The notes below the pieces were generated by a model, which made no database searches, was not told the DNA's origin, and saw only the letters and a program-made list of their open reading frames with translations. Below, piece by piece: positions 1-8,459 of a DNA stretch of 64,000 nucleotides; position 1 is the stretch's first letter; every line of letters starts with the position of its first letter. The translations under genes were made by a program, and so were the position numbers. Source of the stretch: Candidatus Eisenbacteria bacterium (GTDB taxonomy: Bacteria > Eisenbacteria > RBG-16-71-46 > SZUA-252); assembly GCA_005893305.1 (NCBI GenBank), contig VBOZ01000010.1:165303-229302 (forward strand). Reading direction: 5' to 3'.

Positions 1-67
1 CGTCACGACATCGTGCGTTCATTGGTCTGAGCTAGGCATCTTGCGTGCCACTTCAAGGAGGCTTCCA

Positions 68-3000
68 ATGAAGTTCGTGTTTCGTCTCGCTTTATTTGCC
101 GCGGTACTCACGCTTCCCTTCGCCGTTCCGGCGTCCGCCCAGTACATGTACATGGATTCGAATGGGAACGGAATCCATGACACGGGCGATCGCCTGAACG
201 CGAACAACGACTCGACGATTGTGGACATCTACCTGGTCACGAACATGAATAAGGACGGGAGCGTGGCGGGCTGCAACACGGTCCCCGGGACCGCGATGGA
301 CATCAACTCGTACGCCTTCAACATCGTGGCGACGGGCGGGACAGCGACGTACGGGAACTACATCAACCGCCAGGCGACCGCGTTCCCGAACCAGGCGCAG
401 ACGTTGAACACTGGGGACGGGACGTTCAAGACGGGGTTCTACGCGTTTACGTACACGCCTGCGGGATTGTTTCGGCTTGGGACGCTGACGATTACGGGGA
501 CGGGCGGGTCGCCCAAGATCGGCTTTGTCGATATCCTTCCGGCCTCACAGGACTTCACTTCGTTTGGGACGCCGTGCCCCGGTATCGCGGGCGACAACAC
601 GTACCGGTTGGACGGTCCGAACACGCAGGCGTTCTATGGTGGGCCCGGCGACTGGTTAATCGCCGAAGGGCTCGATGCGGCGCCGGGCGGGAATAACCCG
701 CCGGTAGTTACGAATCCCGGGAACAAGACGGTAAACGAGCTGGCGCCTTTGACGTTCACGGTGACCGCTACCGACCCGGACGCGGGCCAGACGGTGTCGT
801 TCTCGTTGGATGCCGCCACGGTTACGAACGGGGCGACGATCGGCTCGGCATCGGGAGTGTTTAGCTGGACCCCGACGGAGGCGGAGGGACCTGGGAACTA
901 TCCGGTGACCGTTACGGCCACGGATAGCGGGAGCCCCTCCGCGAGCAGCTCGGCCGGGTTCTCGATCACGGTGAACGAGGTGAACCAGGCTCCGGTCTTG
1001 GCCGCGATCGGCGACAAGACGGTAACGGTGAACAGCCCGCTGACTTTCACTGCGACCGCGACCGACGCCGATCTGCCCGGGAACGGGAAATCATTCGGCC
1101 TGACCGGCGCCCCCGCCGGCGCGACGATTAGCGCCTCGACCGGCATTTTCAACTGGACCCCGGCGGCGACGGGCACGTTCCCGCTGACGGTCACGGTGAC
1201 CGACGACGGAGTGCCTCCGCTCGGCGACTCCGAGGGGATCACGATCACGGTGAGTGCGGGGGCCAACCAGCCGCCGGTGCTCGCGGCGATCGGGAACAAG
1301 TCCATCGCTGAGCTGGCGTCCCTGGCCTTCACCGCGACGGCGAACGATCCGGACGCGGGCCAGACGCTCACATTCTCCCTGGACGCCGGCTCCCCCGCGG
1401 GGGCGGCGATCACCGGGGCCGGCGCGTTCTCGTGGACCCCGACCGAGGCGCAGGGCCCGGGAAGCTACCCCGTTACGATTCGCGTGACGGACAGCGGCAG
1501 TCCCGCGATGGAGGACTTCGAGGCGATCTCGATCGCGGTCAGCGAGGTCAACGTCGCTCCGGTCTTGGCCGCGATCGGGGACAAGGCGACGACGGTCGGC
1601 GGGGCCGTGGCGTTCACGGCGACGGCTACCGACGCGGACGTTCCGGCGAACACGCTCGCGTTCTCGCTGGACGCCGGCGCTCCGGCCGGAGCGGCGATCG
1701 GCGCGACGACGGGCGTCTTCAGCTTTACGCCTTCGGCGAGCGGCACCTTCCCGGTGACGGTCCGGGTGACCGACAATGGAACGCCCCCGCTCAGCGACTT
1801 CGAGGCGATCTCGATTGTCGTGAGCGCGGCCGCGAACGTCAACCCGGTGCTCGCTCCGATCGGGAACAAGACCGTGGATGAAGAAGCGACGCTGAGCTTC
1901 ACCGCGACGGCGACCGATGCCGACGCCGGCCAAACGCTGACGTTCTCGTTGGACGCGGGCGCGCCGGCCGGAGCTTCAATCAACGCCTCGACGGGCGCGT
2001 TCAGCTGGACGCCGGCGGAGGCGGACGGACCGGGTAGCCATTCCATCACCGTGCGGGTGACCGACGATGGGACCCCGAATCTCGGCGATTCCGAAACGAT
2101 CTCGGTCACGGTGAACGAGGTCAACGTGGCGCCGGTCCTGGCCGCGATCGGGGACAAGGCGGGGACCGTCGGGGTCGAGGTCGCCTTCACCGCTACCGCG
2201 ACGGATGCCGATGTTCCAGCCAACACTCTCACCTTCTCGCTGGATGCCGGCGCACCCGCCGGAGCCACGATCAACGGCTCGACGGGCGCTTTCAGCTGGA
2301 CGCCATCGGCTACCGGCAGCTTCGCGGTCACGATTCGGGTGACCGATAACGGCACGCCTGCCCTCGATGACTTCGAGGCGATTTCGATCAACGTAGGCGC
2401 GGGGGTCGTGAACCACGCTCCGGTGCTCGCGGCGATCGGGAACAAGACGGTGGACGAGGGGACGCCCTTGACGTTCACGGCCACCGCGACCGATGCCGAC
2501 GCGGGGCAGACGCTCGCGTTCTCTCTGGATTCCGGCGCCCCTTCCGGCGCGGCGATCACGGCGGCGGGCGGCGTGTTCTCGTGGACGCCTGGAGAAGCCG
2601 ACGGTCCGGGTAGCCACCCGGTCACGGTCCGCGTGACGGACAACGGCAGCCCCGCGATGGACGCTTTCGAGGCGATCTCGATCACCGTCAATGAAGTGAA
2701 CGTGGCGCCGGTTTTGGCGGCCATCGGGAACAAGGCCGGGACGGTGGGGGTCGAAGTCGCCTTCACGGCGACCGCGACGGACGCCGACGTTCCTGCGAAC
2801 ACCCTCACGTTCTCGCTGGATGCAGGCGGTCCCGCCGGAGCCACGATCAACGGCTCGACAGGCGCCTTCAGCTGGACGCCCTCGGCCACGGGAAGCTTCG
2901 CGGCGACGGTACGGGTGACGGACAACGGCACACCGGCGCTCGACGACTTCGAGGCGATCACGATCGACGTGACCGAAGCGGCGGTGAATCACGCGCCGGT

Positions 3001-4504
3001 GCTCGATGCGATCGGGAACAAGGCGGTGGACGAGGGGCTGCTTCTCAGCTTCACGGCCACCGCGACGGACGCCGACGCGGGCCAGACCCTCACGTTCTCG
3101 CTGGATACCGGTGGCCCCTCAGGCGCGGCGATCACCGCGGGCGGCGTGTTCTCGTGGACGCCGACCGAGGCGCAGGGCCCCGGCAGCTACCCGGTCACCA
3201 TTCGCGTGACGGACGACGGCAGCCCTGCGATGGATGATTTCGAGGTGGTCACGATCGACGTGAACGAGGTGAACGTGGCGCCGGTTCTGGCGGCCATCGG
3301 GAACAAGGCGGGGACCGTAGGGGTCGAAGTAGCCTTCACGGCGAGCGCGACGGACGCCGACGTTCCAGCCAATGCCCTCACATTCTCGCTGGATGCCGGC
3401 GCTCCGGCCGGAGCGGCGATCAACGGCTCGACGGGCGCCTTCAGCTGGACTCCCTCGGCTACGGGAAGCTTCGCGGCGACGGTCCGGGTGACGGACAACG
3501 GCACCCCAGCACTCGACGACTTCGAGGCGATCTCGATCGACGTGACCGAGGCGGTGGTGAATCACGCGCCGGTGCTTGACGCAATCGGGAACAAGTCCGG
3601 CACGGTGGGGGTCGAAGTCGCCTTCACGGCGACCGCGACGGACGCCGACGCGGGCCAGACGCTCGCCTTCTCGCTGGATGCCGGCGCACCGGCAGGGGCG
3701 GCGATCAACGGCTCCACGGGCGCCTTTAGCTGGACACCTTCGGCTACGGGAAGCTTCGCCGCGACGGTCCGGGTGACGGACAACGGCACCCCGGCACTCG
3801 ACGACTTCGAGGCGATCACGATCACGGTCGGTGGCGGCGGCGGGGAGACACTGGCGGCCAACGCGTTCTTCGCCGGACCCAACATAATTACGGTCCTGGA
3901 CGCGAATCGGGCTACTTGCGTTGAGATCGAGCCGGTGCAGAACTCGTACTCGAACGACGATGTCGATCTCTCCAGCATCGTGATGATCTATGCGGGCAAG
4001 CAAATTTCAGCGCTCGCAGACAGGACCGACCTCAACGGAGACAAGAACCACAACGGGGTCCGCGAGATCAAAGCCTGCTTTTCGAAGGAGGACCTTCGGT
4101 CCCTGTTCAGCGATCTCCCGCGTGGCCTGAGCCGAGTCGAGGTCGCGATCGAGGGGAATCTCGAATCGGGCGCGAGGTTCGGCGACACGGTGAAGCATTT
4201 CGTCTTCGTGTTGAGCACCAGCAGCACCGGCAGGTGCGGCCTGGCAGCTCAGCCGAATCCACTCAATCCGGAGACGATCCTCAGCTTCACGACGACCCAG
4301 AGGGGTCCCGTCACGGTCCGCGTCTTCGACACTTCGGGAAGGCTCGTAAAGACCCTGCAGGACGGGACGATGCCGGCCGGATTCAACTCGGTCCGGTGGG
4401 ACGGGTCGGCTGACAATGGCACCCACGTTGCCACAGGGGTCTATTTCGTGAAGATGATCTCACTCGATGGAGAGCAGAGACTGCGCGTCACGGTTCTCAA
4501 GTAG
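68..4504 (+). CDS. Giant secreted Ig-repeat protein with C-terminal sorting domain
   Basis: Secreted, probably surface-displayed protein of 1478 residues; its ligand is unknown. I start it at the ATG at 68 because AAGGAGG lies at 55-61, six bases upstream; an in-frame ATG at 41 has no such site. Residues 1-25 form a signal peptide ending PASAQ. Next come a calcium-loop-like stretch (DSNGNGIHDTGD), an N-terminal domain to about residue 208, eleven Ig-like (He_PIG/cadherin-like) repeats of about 95 residues, a Gly-rich linker, a domain of about 120 residues, and a FlgD-like Ig sorting domain (AQPNPLNPETIL to GVYFVKM). Domains of the last kind mark cargo exported and anchored at the surface in FCB bacteria. 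Adhesion is the likely role, inferred from architecture only. A strong terminator follows. Confidence 0.88.
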   Translation: MKFVFRLALFAAVLTLPFAVPASAQYMYMDSNGNGIHDTGDRLNANNDSTIVDIYLVTNMNKDGSVAGCNTVPGTAMDINSYAFNIVATGGTATYGNYINRQATAFPNQAQTLNTGDGTFKTGFYAFTYTPAGLFRLGTLTITGTGGSPKIGFVDILPASQDFTSFGTPCPGIAGDNTYRLDGPNTQAFYGGPGDWLIAEGLDAAPGGNNPPVVTNPGNKTVNELAPLTFTVTATDPDAGQTVSFSLDAATVTNGATIGSASGVFSWTPTEAEGPGNYPVTVTATDSGSPSASSSAGFSITVNEVNQAPVLAAIGDKTVTVNSPLTFTATATDADLPGNGKSFGLTGAPAGATISASTGIFNWTPAATGTFPLTVTVTDDGVPPLGDSEGITITVSAGANQPPVLAAIGNKSIAELASLAFTATANDPDAGQTLTFSLDAGSPAGAAITGAGAFSWTPTEAQGPGSYPVTIRVTDSGSPAMEDFEAISIAVSEVNVAPVLAAIGDKATTVGGAVAFTATATDADVPANTLAFSLDAGAPAGAAIGATTGVFSFTPSASGTFPVTVRVTDNGTPPLSDFEAISIVVSAAANVNPVLAPIGNKTVDEEATLSFTATATDADAGQTLTFSLDAGAPAGASINASTGAFSWTPAEADGPGSHSITVRVTDDGTPNLGDSETISVTVNEVNVAPVLAAIGDKAGTVGVEVAFTATATDADVPANTLTFSLDAGAPAGATINGSTGAFSWTPSATGSFAVTIRVTDNGTPALDDFEAISINVGAGVVNHAPVLAAIGNKTVDEGTPLTFTATATDADAGQTLAFSLDSGAPSGAAITAAGGVFSWTPGEADGPGSHPVTVRVTDNGSPAMDAFEAISITVNEVNVAPVLAAIGNKAGTVGVEVAFTATATDADVPANTLTFSLDAGGPAGATINGSTGAFSWTPSATGSFAATVRVTDNGTPALDDFEAITIDVTEAAVNHAPVLDAIGNKAVDEGLLLSFTATATDADAGQTLTFSLDTGGPSGAAITAGGVFSWTPTEAQGPGSYPVTIRVTDDGSPAMDDFEVVTIDVNEVNVAPVLAAIGNKAGTVGVEVAFTASATDADVPANALTFSLDAGAPAGAAINGSTGAFSWTPSATGSFAATVRVTDNGTPALDDFEAISIDVTEAVVNHAPVLDAIGNKSGTVGVEVAFTATATDADAGQTLAFSLDAGAPAGAAINGSTGAFSWTPSATGSFAATVRVTDNGTPALDDFEAITITVGGGGGETLAANAFFAGPNIITVLDANRATCVEIEPVQNSYSNDDVDLSSIVMIYAGKQISALADRTDLNGDKNHNGVREIKACFSKEDLRSLFSDLPRGLSRVEVAIEGNLESGARFGDTVKHFVFVLSTSSTGRCGLAAQPNPLNPETILSFTTTQRGPVTVRVFDTSGRLVKTLQDGTMPAGFNSVRWDGSADNGTHVATGVYFVKMISLDGEQRLRVTVLK
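691..3831 (+). repeat. Eleven tandem Ig-like domain repeats (about 285 bp each)
   Basis: Intragenic repeat array. Each unit starts N-x-x-P-V-L-x-x-I-G-(N/D)-K and ends in a D-F-E-x-I-(S/T)-I-x-V strand. Two flavours alternate over units 3-10: one with DADAGQTL and EADGPGSH or EAQGPGSY, the other with DADVPAN and SATGSF. Units 6, 8, 10 and 11 share long nearly identical stretches, so the later units appear recently duplicated. Such arrays are prone to copy-number change and to assembly collapse. Confidence 0.85.
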
Positions 4505-4520
4505 TCCGAAGGAAGACGAG

Positions 4521-4550
4521 CGGGGCGGCCCTCACGGCCGCCCCGTTTTC
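4521..4550 (+). terminator. Rho-independent terminator after the Ig-repeat gene
   Basis: Perfect 10-bp stem CGGGGCGGCC / GGCCGCCCCG around the loop CTCAC, followed by TTTTC. It begins 17 bases after the stop codon at 4502-4504 and also separates this gene from the convergent panE. Confidence 0.8.
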
Positions 4551-4576
4551 GTTTGCGGCGTCGCCTTGGCGGCGCT

Positions 4577-5479
4577 TCAGGGGCGTGGCGCCTCCGCGGC
4601 CATCGATTCCGCAGCCAGGACGAGCGCGCGGATCCCTTCCAGGACCGGGACGGGCTCCCCGACCTGACGGGCGGCCCGGACCACGGCTCCGATGATGGCC
4701 TCCGCTTCCGTCCGCCGGCCGCGCGACAGATCCTCCGCCATGGAGGAGCGATTCGCGTACGTGTCTTCGAGGACCGCCTTGAGGAGGGGAATCGGATCGA
4801 ACCCGCCTTCGACGTAACCGGCCCTGACCCCGACCCGCGCCGCCTCCTGGGCCGCGGCCTCCGCGATCCGGAGAAGAGGCCCCGACTCGAGGATCGCGCC
4901 GTTCGGCCTGCCCGAGAGCGCGGAGATCGGGTTGACCGCCGCGTTGAGGGCCAGCTTCCGCCACAAGATCCCATTCGCGTCCCGGCTCGCGTCGGCCGTG
5001 AGGCCCGCGCCCTCGAACAGCGTGGCCGCGTATTCGGCCCAGCGAAACTCGGTGTTCCGCCAGGACGCGAACCGCGTCGGCCCGCGCGCGGAGGCGTGAA
5101 GGGCGCCGGTCTCGTCCAGGTAGGCGCCCAGGGACGTGGCCCCCGCGATCAGGGGCGAGCGCGGGAGCGCGGCCTCCAGAATCTCCATGTTGCCCCAACC
5201 GTTTTGAAGCGAGCAGATCGCGGAGGCAATCCCTGCTTCGACGATCGATCGCGCGGCGGTCCCGGTGTCGTACGATTTGACGCAGAGGAAGACGAGGGTC
5301 GCGGGCTTGAGTCCCTCCGCGCGATCCTCGATGAGCGGCTGCGATCCCTCCTGGCTCAGCGCCTCACGCCGCGCGGGACTCCGCGCGTACACGTGGACCG
5401 TATGTCCCGCGCGATGGAGCCGCGTCGCGAGCAGCGTGCCGAGCGCGCCGGCGCCCAACACGCCGATGGTTTCCGCCAT
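4577..5479 (-). CDS. panE: 2-dehydropantoate 2-reductase (ketopantoate reductase)
   Basis: NADPH-dependent reduction of 2-dehydropantoate to pantoate in coenzyme A synthesis, cytosolic. The 300-residue length is normal for the family. The N-terminal Rossmann motif GAGALG is at residues 9-14. The helical C-terminal half carries the family pattern LWRKLALNAAVNPISAL, with the catalytic Lys and the conserved Asn, and an earlier SLQNGWGN loop. It stands alone, convergent with the preceding gene and divergent from the HAD gene. Assignment within the ApbA/PanE family is by motifs; some paralogues act on other 2-keto acids, so substrate is not proven. Confidence 0.85.
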   Translation of the reverse strand: MAETIGVLGAGALGTLLATRLHRAGHTVHVYARSPARREALSQEGSQPLIEDRAEGLKPATLVFLCVKSYDTGTAARSIVEAGIASAICSLQNGWGNMEILEAALPRSPLIAGATSLGAYLDETGALHASARGPTRFASWRNTEFRWAEYAATLFEGAGLTADASRDANGILWRKLALNAAVNPISALSGRPNGAILESGPLLRIAEAAAQEAARVGVRAGYVEGGFDPIPLLKAVLEDTYANRSSMAEDLSRGRRTEAEAIIGAVVRAARQVGEPVPVLEGIRALVLAAESMAAEAPRP

Positions 5480-5497
5480 GTCGTCTCCATCGGTGCG

Positions 5498-5526
5498 TTG
5501 ACAGGGGAATCGTCAGGAGGTACGCT
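5498..5526 (+). promoter_or_regulatory. Putative sigma-70 promoter for the HAD gene
   Basis: TTGACA at 5498-5503, 17-bp spacer, TACGCT at 5521-5526. The -35 box is perfect and the -10 box is weak (3 of 6). It lies in the panE/HAD divergent gap, 46 bases before the ATG at 5572. Confidence 0.35.
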
Positions 5527-5571
5527 TCACTCCTCTCGGACATCGATCGTCTCCCCCGATCATACAACTGA

Positions 5572-6363
5572 ATGATGAATCCCAAGACACCGCTCCGCGG
5601 CGTTATCTTCGATTATGGCAACACGCTGATCTGGCTCGGCCCCAAGCGCAGATCGACGCGGACCGATTATGCCGACGTCGTGGCCCGGCCCGGCGCCGAG
5701 CGCCTCGCGCGGTTCCTTGTGTCGACGGGGATACTGGGGGATGAGAGCGCGGCCGCCGACTTCGTGAAACGCTACCTCGAGATCCGGGAGCGAAACCGGG
5801 CTCTGGCCGAGGAGACCGGAAGGGAAATCACCGCGCGCGAATCCTTGATCTCGGCGCTCGAATCGCCGGCGGCGGTCGCGCCCTCCTCGGAGGCGAGGCT
5901 GCGCAAGGCGGTCTCCGAGTCGTTCGTCCCCGAGATCGAGGCCGTCGAAGCGCTTCCCGGCGCCACGGAGACGCTCGACATGTTGAGGCGGCGCGGCGTC
6001 AAGCTCGCGCTCCTTTCCAACTGCACCGATGGAGACTATGTGAGGACGGTCGTCCGTCGACTTGGATGGGAGGGATACTTCGACCCGTTCGTGGTCTCGG
6101 CCGACATCGGCGCTCGAAAGCCGCTCCCCGAGGCGTTCCGGCCGATGCTCGATCGTTGGGAGCTGGCCCCCGAGGAGGTCGCCATGGTGGGAGATTCCCT
6201 CTACCACGACGTCGCCGGCGCGGGACAGCTGGGCCTCCAGACGATCCACTTCACGGCGATCGAAAATCCGAGCGAACCCGCCCACCGGGCGGCGGTCCGG
6301 CCGGATTGGACCGCTGCGTCGCACGCGGAGCTCTCGCAGCTCCTGATCCGTCTCTCGGCCTGA
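5572..6363 (+). CDS. HAD-superfamily hydrolase (phosphatase)
   Basis: Probable phosphomonoesterase of the haloacid dehalogenase superfamily, 263 residues, cytosolic. Motif I is FDYGNTLI (nucleophile Asp14). Motif II is LLSNCT, motif III the Lys in ARKP, and motif IV MVGDSLYHDVAG with the metal-binding Asp. A helical cap of about 100 residues lies between motifs I and II, as in C1-cap HADs of the PGP/YjjG type. Two adjacent ATG codons open the gene; either could be used. Substrate cannot be told from sequence, and neighbours give no clue. Confidence 0.8.
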   Translation: MMNPKTPLRGVIFDYGNTLIWLGPKRRSTRTDYADVVARPGAERLARFLVSTGILGDESAAADFVKRYLEIRERNRALAEETGREITARESLISALESPAAVAPSSEARLRKAVSESFVPEIEAVEALPGATETLDMLRRRGVKLALLSNCTDGDYVRTVVRRLGWEGYFDPFVVSADIGARKPLPEAFRPMLDRWELAPEEVAMVGDSLYHDVAGAGQLGLQTIHFTAIENPSEPAHRAAVRPDWTAASHAELSQLLIRLSA

Positions 6364-6384
6364 CGGAAACGTATACTGGAACGC

Positions 6385-7941
6385 ATGGGGAAGAAGCGTG
6401 ATCGTGGGCAGCGACCGAGCGATCGGCGCCCTTCCTCGTCGCGTGCTCCTGTCCGCTGGGGAATCTTCCTCCCGTCCCTCGTGGCCGTCGTGCTCTGCCT
6501 CCCGTGCCTCCCTCTCGGGTATATCTGGGACGACTACTACTTCCTGACGTTCCGGGGGAGTGGGGATTACCGAACCTATCTTCTACCGGACCGGCACGCC
6601 GCCTTCTACCGGCCGATTTCGCAAGGACTCTACTTCCTGTTCCTCCGGCTGGCAGATCCGACCAACGGGATCCTCGGCCACGCTCTGAACCTGGCCATTC
6701 TGGGCACCTCAATTCTCCTTTTGGTCCTGCTGGTGTCGCGGTTGTGCGGTCCCAGGGCCGGACTCCTCTCGGGGCTCACTCTCGCGAGCCTCGGGCTCGT
6801 ACCTGGCCTGGTCGCCTGGATCAGCTGTAGCCAAGACCTGCTCGCGGTCGCACTGGTGCTGGCCGCTCTCCTGCTCCGCCACCGAGGGAAGGACATCGAA
6901 GCGCTCGCCTGTGCGACGGCCGCTGTGCTTTGCAAGGAACCCGCCATCGCAGCCCTTCCGGTGCTCGTCCTCTGGGATCACCTAATCGGGCGGCCGGCTT
7001 CGCGGCCCCGGTTTCAGGTCGTGGCTTACGCGGCGGTTGCCCTTCTGTGGGCGGTCATCCATCCCGGCATCCGACTCCTGGCCGCTCACGGATTTCAGAG
7101 CGGCTCGGCCGGATACGTTGGGATGGAGCATCCGGATCGTTGGGGGTCGTACCTCATCCGGTACATCATGACCCTCGCGAACCTGCCGCCCCCGGGGTTC
7201 ACCGTTTCCTGGTGGGGCGAGAGAGCCAAGTATGGTCTCGCCGCCCTGGCGCTGCTCGTCGCTGGGTTCCTGTACCTGGACTCTCGCCAGCCACGCGATC
7301 AGGCATCGAAGCCGCTCCCGATCGGCCGAGTCGCGCTGATCTCCGCGTTGTTTGGAGTCCCGACCCTCTTGATGCCGACCGTTCTGATCCGCCACTGGGC
7401 ACCGTACTTCGCCTTCATCCCGGCCGTTGGGGCGGCGATCTTCGTCGGACCCCTTCTTGCGAGGCAGCGGACGGCCGTGGTTGTCGCGGTGCTCGGAGTG
7501 TTTCTGCTGCTCGGAATCCGCTACCGCGGACTTCGCGCGGAGAACGAGCCTGTCTGGACCGAGCGGGTGTTTGCGGACGCGGCAAGCGCCGTGCGCACGG
7601 TGCGGGCGAATTTCCGGACCATTTTCCCGCGCTTTCCGAGGGCCAGTCAGGTCGTGGTGTCGGTCTCCTCGACTGGCGTCCGCGGCGTTTACAGCACGTT
7701 GATCGAAGGTCAGGCTCTGAGCGTGTGGTATCGGGATCCGACGCTCCGGACCGTGGCGACATTGCAGAGGCAACCGGGTGCGCCGGCGGAGTTTCTGGTT
7801 CGCGTCACAACCGACCTCGACGTGATTTCAATCGATCCGGACACTCGTCGCATCCGATCCACGACTAGAACGGCGCCCGACCTGACCGAGATCGGCCGGC
7901 CGGTCGTGAATTACGCGGCGCGCGGTCGCGGCCGGCGGTGA
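6385..7941 (+). CDS. GT-C type polytopic membrane protein, N-terminal part of a frameshifted gene
   Basis: Probable lipid-linked-sugar glycosyltransferase of the GT-C fold (TMTC/PMT-like), inner membrane, 518 residues in this frame. After a basic N-terminus, residues 26-46 form the first membrane helix, followed by the periplasmic loop with the acidic pair IWDDYYF (Asp49-Asp50), the position of the catalytic Asp in GT-C enzymes, and YRPISQGLY. About nine further hydrophobic segments follow, then a soluble tail. The frame ends in NYAARGRGRR, but the neighbouring frame reads on as a TPR-like tail (see 7961-8371), so a single-base indel near 7915 has probably split one gene. TATACT at 6372-6377 is only 7 bases before the ATG, which could indicate a leaderless start. 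Confidence 0.75.
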   Translation: MGKKRDRGQRPSDRRPSSSRAPVRWGIFLPSLVAVVLCLPCLPLGYIWDDYYFLTFRGSGDYRTYLLPDRHAAFYRPISQGLYFLFLRLADPTNGILGHALNLAILGTSILLLVLLVSRLCGPRAGLLSGLTLASLGLVPGLVAWISCSQDLLAVALVLAALLLRHRGKDIEALACATAAVLCKEPAIAALPVLVLWDHLIGRPASRPRFQVVAYAAVALLWAVIHPGIRLLAAHGFQSGSAGYVGMEHPDRWGSYLIRYIMTLANLPPPGFTVSWWGERAKYGLAALALLVAGFLYLDSRQPRDQASKPLPIGRVALISALFGVPTLLMPTVLIRHWAPYFAFIPAVGAAIFVGPLLARQRTAVVVAVLGVFLLLGIRYRGLRAENEPVWTERVFADAASAVRTVRANFRTIFPRFPRASQVVVSVSSTGVRGVYSTLIEGQALSVWYRDPTLRTVATLQRQPGAPAEFLVRVTTDLDVISIDPDTRRIRSTTRTAPDLTEIGRPVVNYAARGRGRR

Positions 7942-7960
7942 CTATGACCGCGCCGTTCAC

Positions 7961-8371
7961 ATGGTGCAGGGTCTTGCCCAAGCCGAGACCGGCGCGAACC
8001 GCGATTACGTGCAGCGGACCTCCGCGATGATCCTCCTGGCTGCGGGCCACAGGGAAGAGGCCACGACGATCCTGGCCACAGTCCCTGCACTCTCGAAGGA
8101 AGATGCGCTTTGGGCCTTGAAGCCCATGCTGACCGAGACCAGCGCCAGCGAAAGGCTGGACGGGGCCGCATTCGAGGCCTTCGGCCTCTCGAGCGATGAC
8201 CCGGAGGCAATCCGGTGGGTCATGGGCAGATTTCAGAGAGAAGGGGGACTGGCGCAGGCAGCCTGGTATGCGGAGCGTCTGCTTCAGGTCGCTCCGGAAG
8301 ATTCCGAGGGCACCGATGTGATCGCCGCGGCAAAGCGCGCGGGGCTCAAGCCGCGGCGGACCGTCCCGTGA
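7961..8371 (+). CDS. TPR-like tail of the frameshifted GT-C protein
   Basis: Helical-repeat segment of 136 residues from its first ATG. The frame is open back to 7910 and reads ITRRAVAAGGDYDRAVH before that ATG, a TPR-style helix pair with no start codon of its own. Joined to the upstream gene by a one-base shift (NYA/RAVAAGGDYDRAV), it restores a GT-C membrane domain plus C-terminal TPRs, the architecture seen intact at 32109-33824. The C-terminal half (AQAAWYAERLLQVAPEDSEG) is a clear TPR. It is unlikely to be an independent gene; no ribosome site precedes 7961. Confidence 0.6.
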   Translation: MVQGLAQAETGANRDYVQRTSAMILLAAGHREEATTILATVPALSKEDALWALKPMLTETSASERLDGAAFEAFGLSSDDPEAIRWVMGRFQREGGLAQAAWYAERLLQVAPEDSEGTDVIAAAKRAGLKPRRTVP

Positions 8372-8380
8372 GAGGTCGCA

Positions 8381-8410
8381 TTGACACGTGAATTAAACCG
8401 CGCCTAGACT
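8381..8410 (+). promoter_or_regulatory. Sigma-70 type promoter for comM
   Basis: TTGACA at 8381-8386, 18-bp spacer, TAGACT at 8405-8410 (perfect -35, 4 of 6 at -10). The inferred start of transcription, near 8417, gives a 5' leader of about 43 bases before the ATG at 8460. Confidence 0.5.
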
Positions 8411-8459
8411 TCAGCTCTCCTCGCCTATCCTCCCTCCCACATTCCCCGCTCGGAGTTCC

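Noticed and set aside
1465..2961. A 498-residue antisense frame with repeats in the Ig array
   Set aside because: Its repeats are simply the complement of the Ig-like repeats; no independent coding signal.
691..3831. Regular 285-bp periodicity resembling a repeat or CRISPR array
   Set aside because: The period equals one protein domain and repeats stay in frame; units are far too long for CRISPR and there are no spacers or cas genes.
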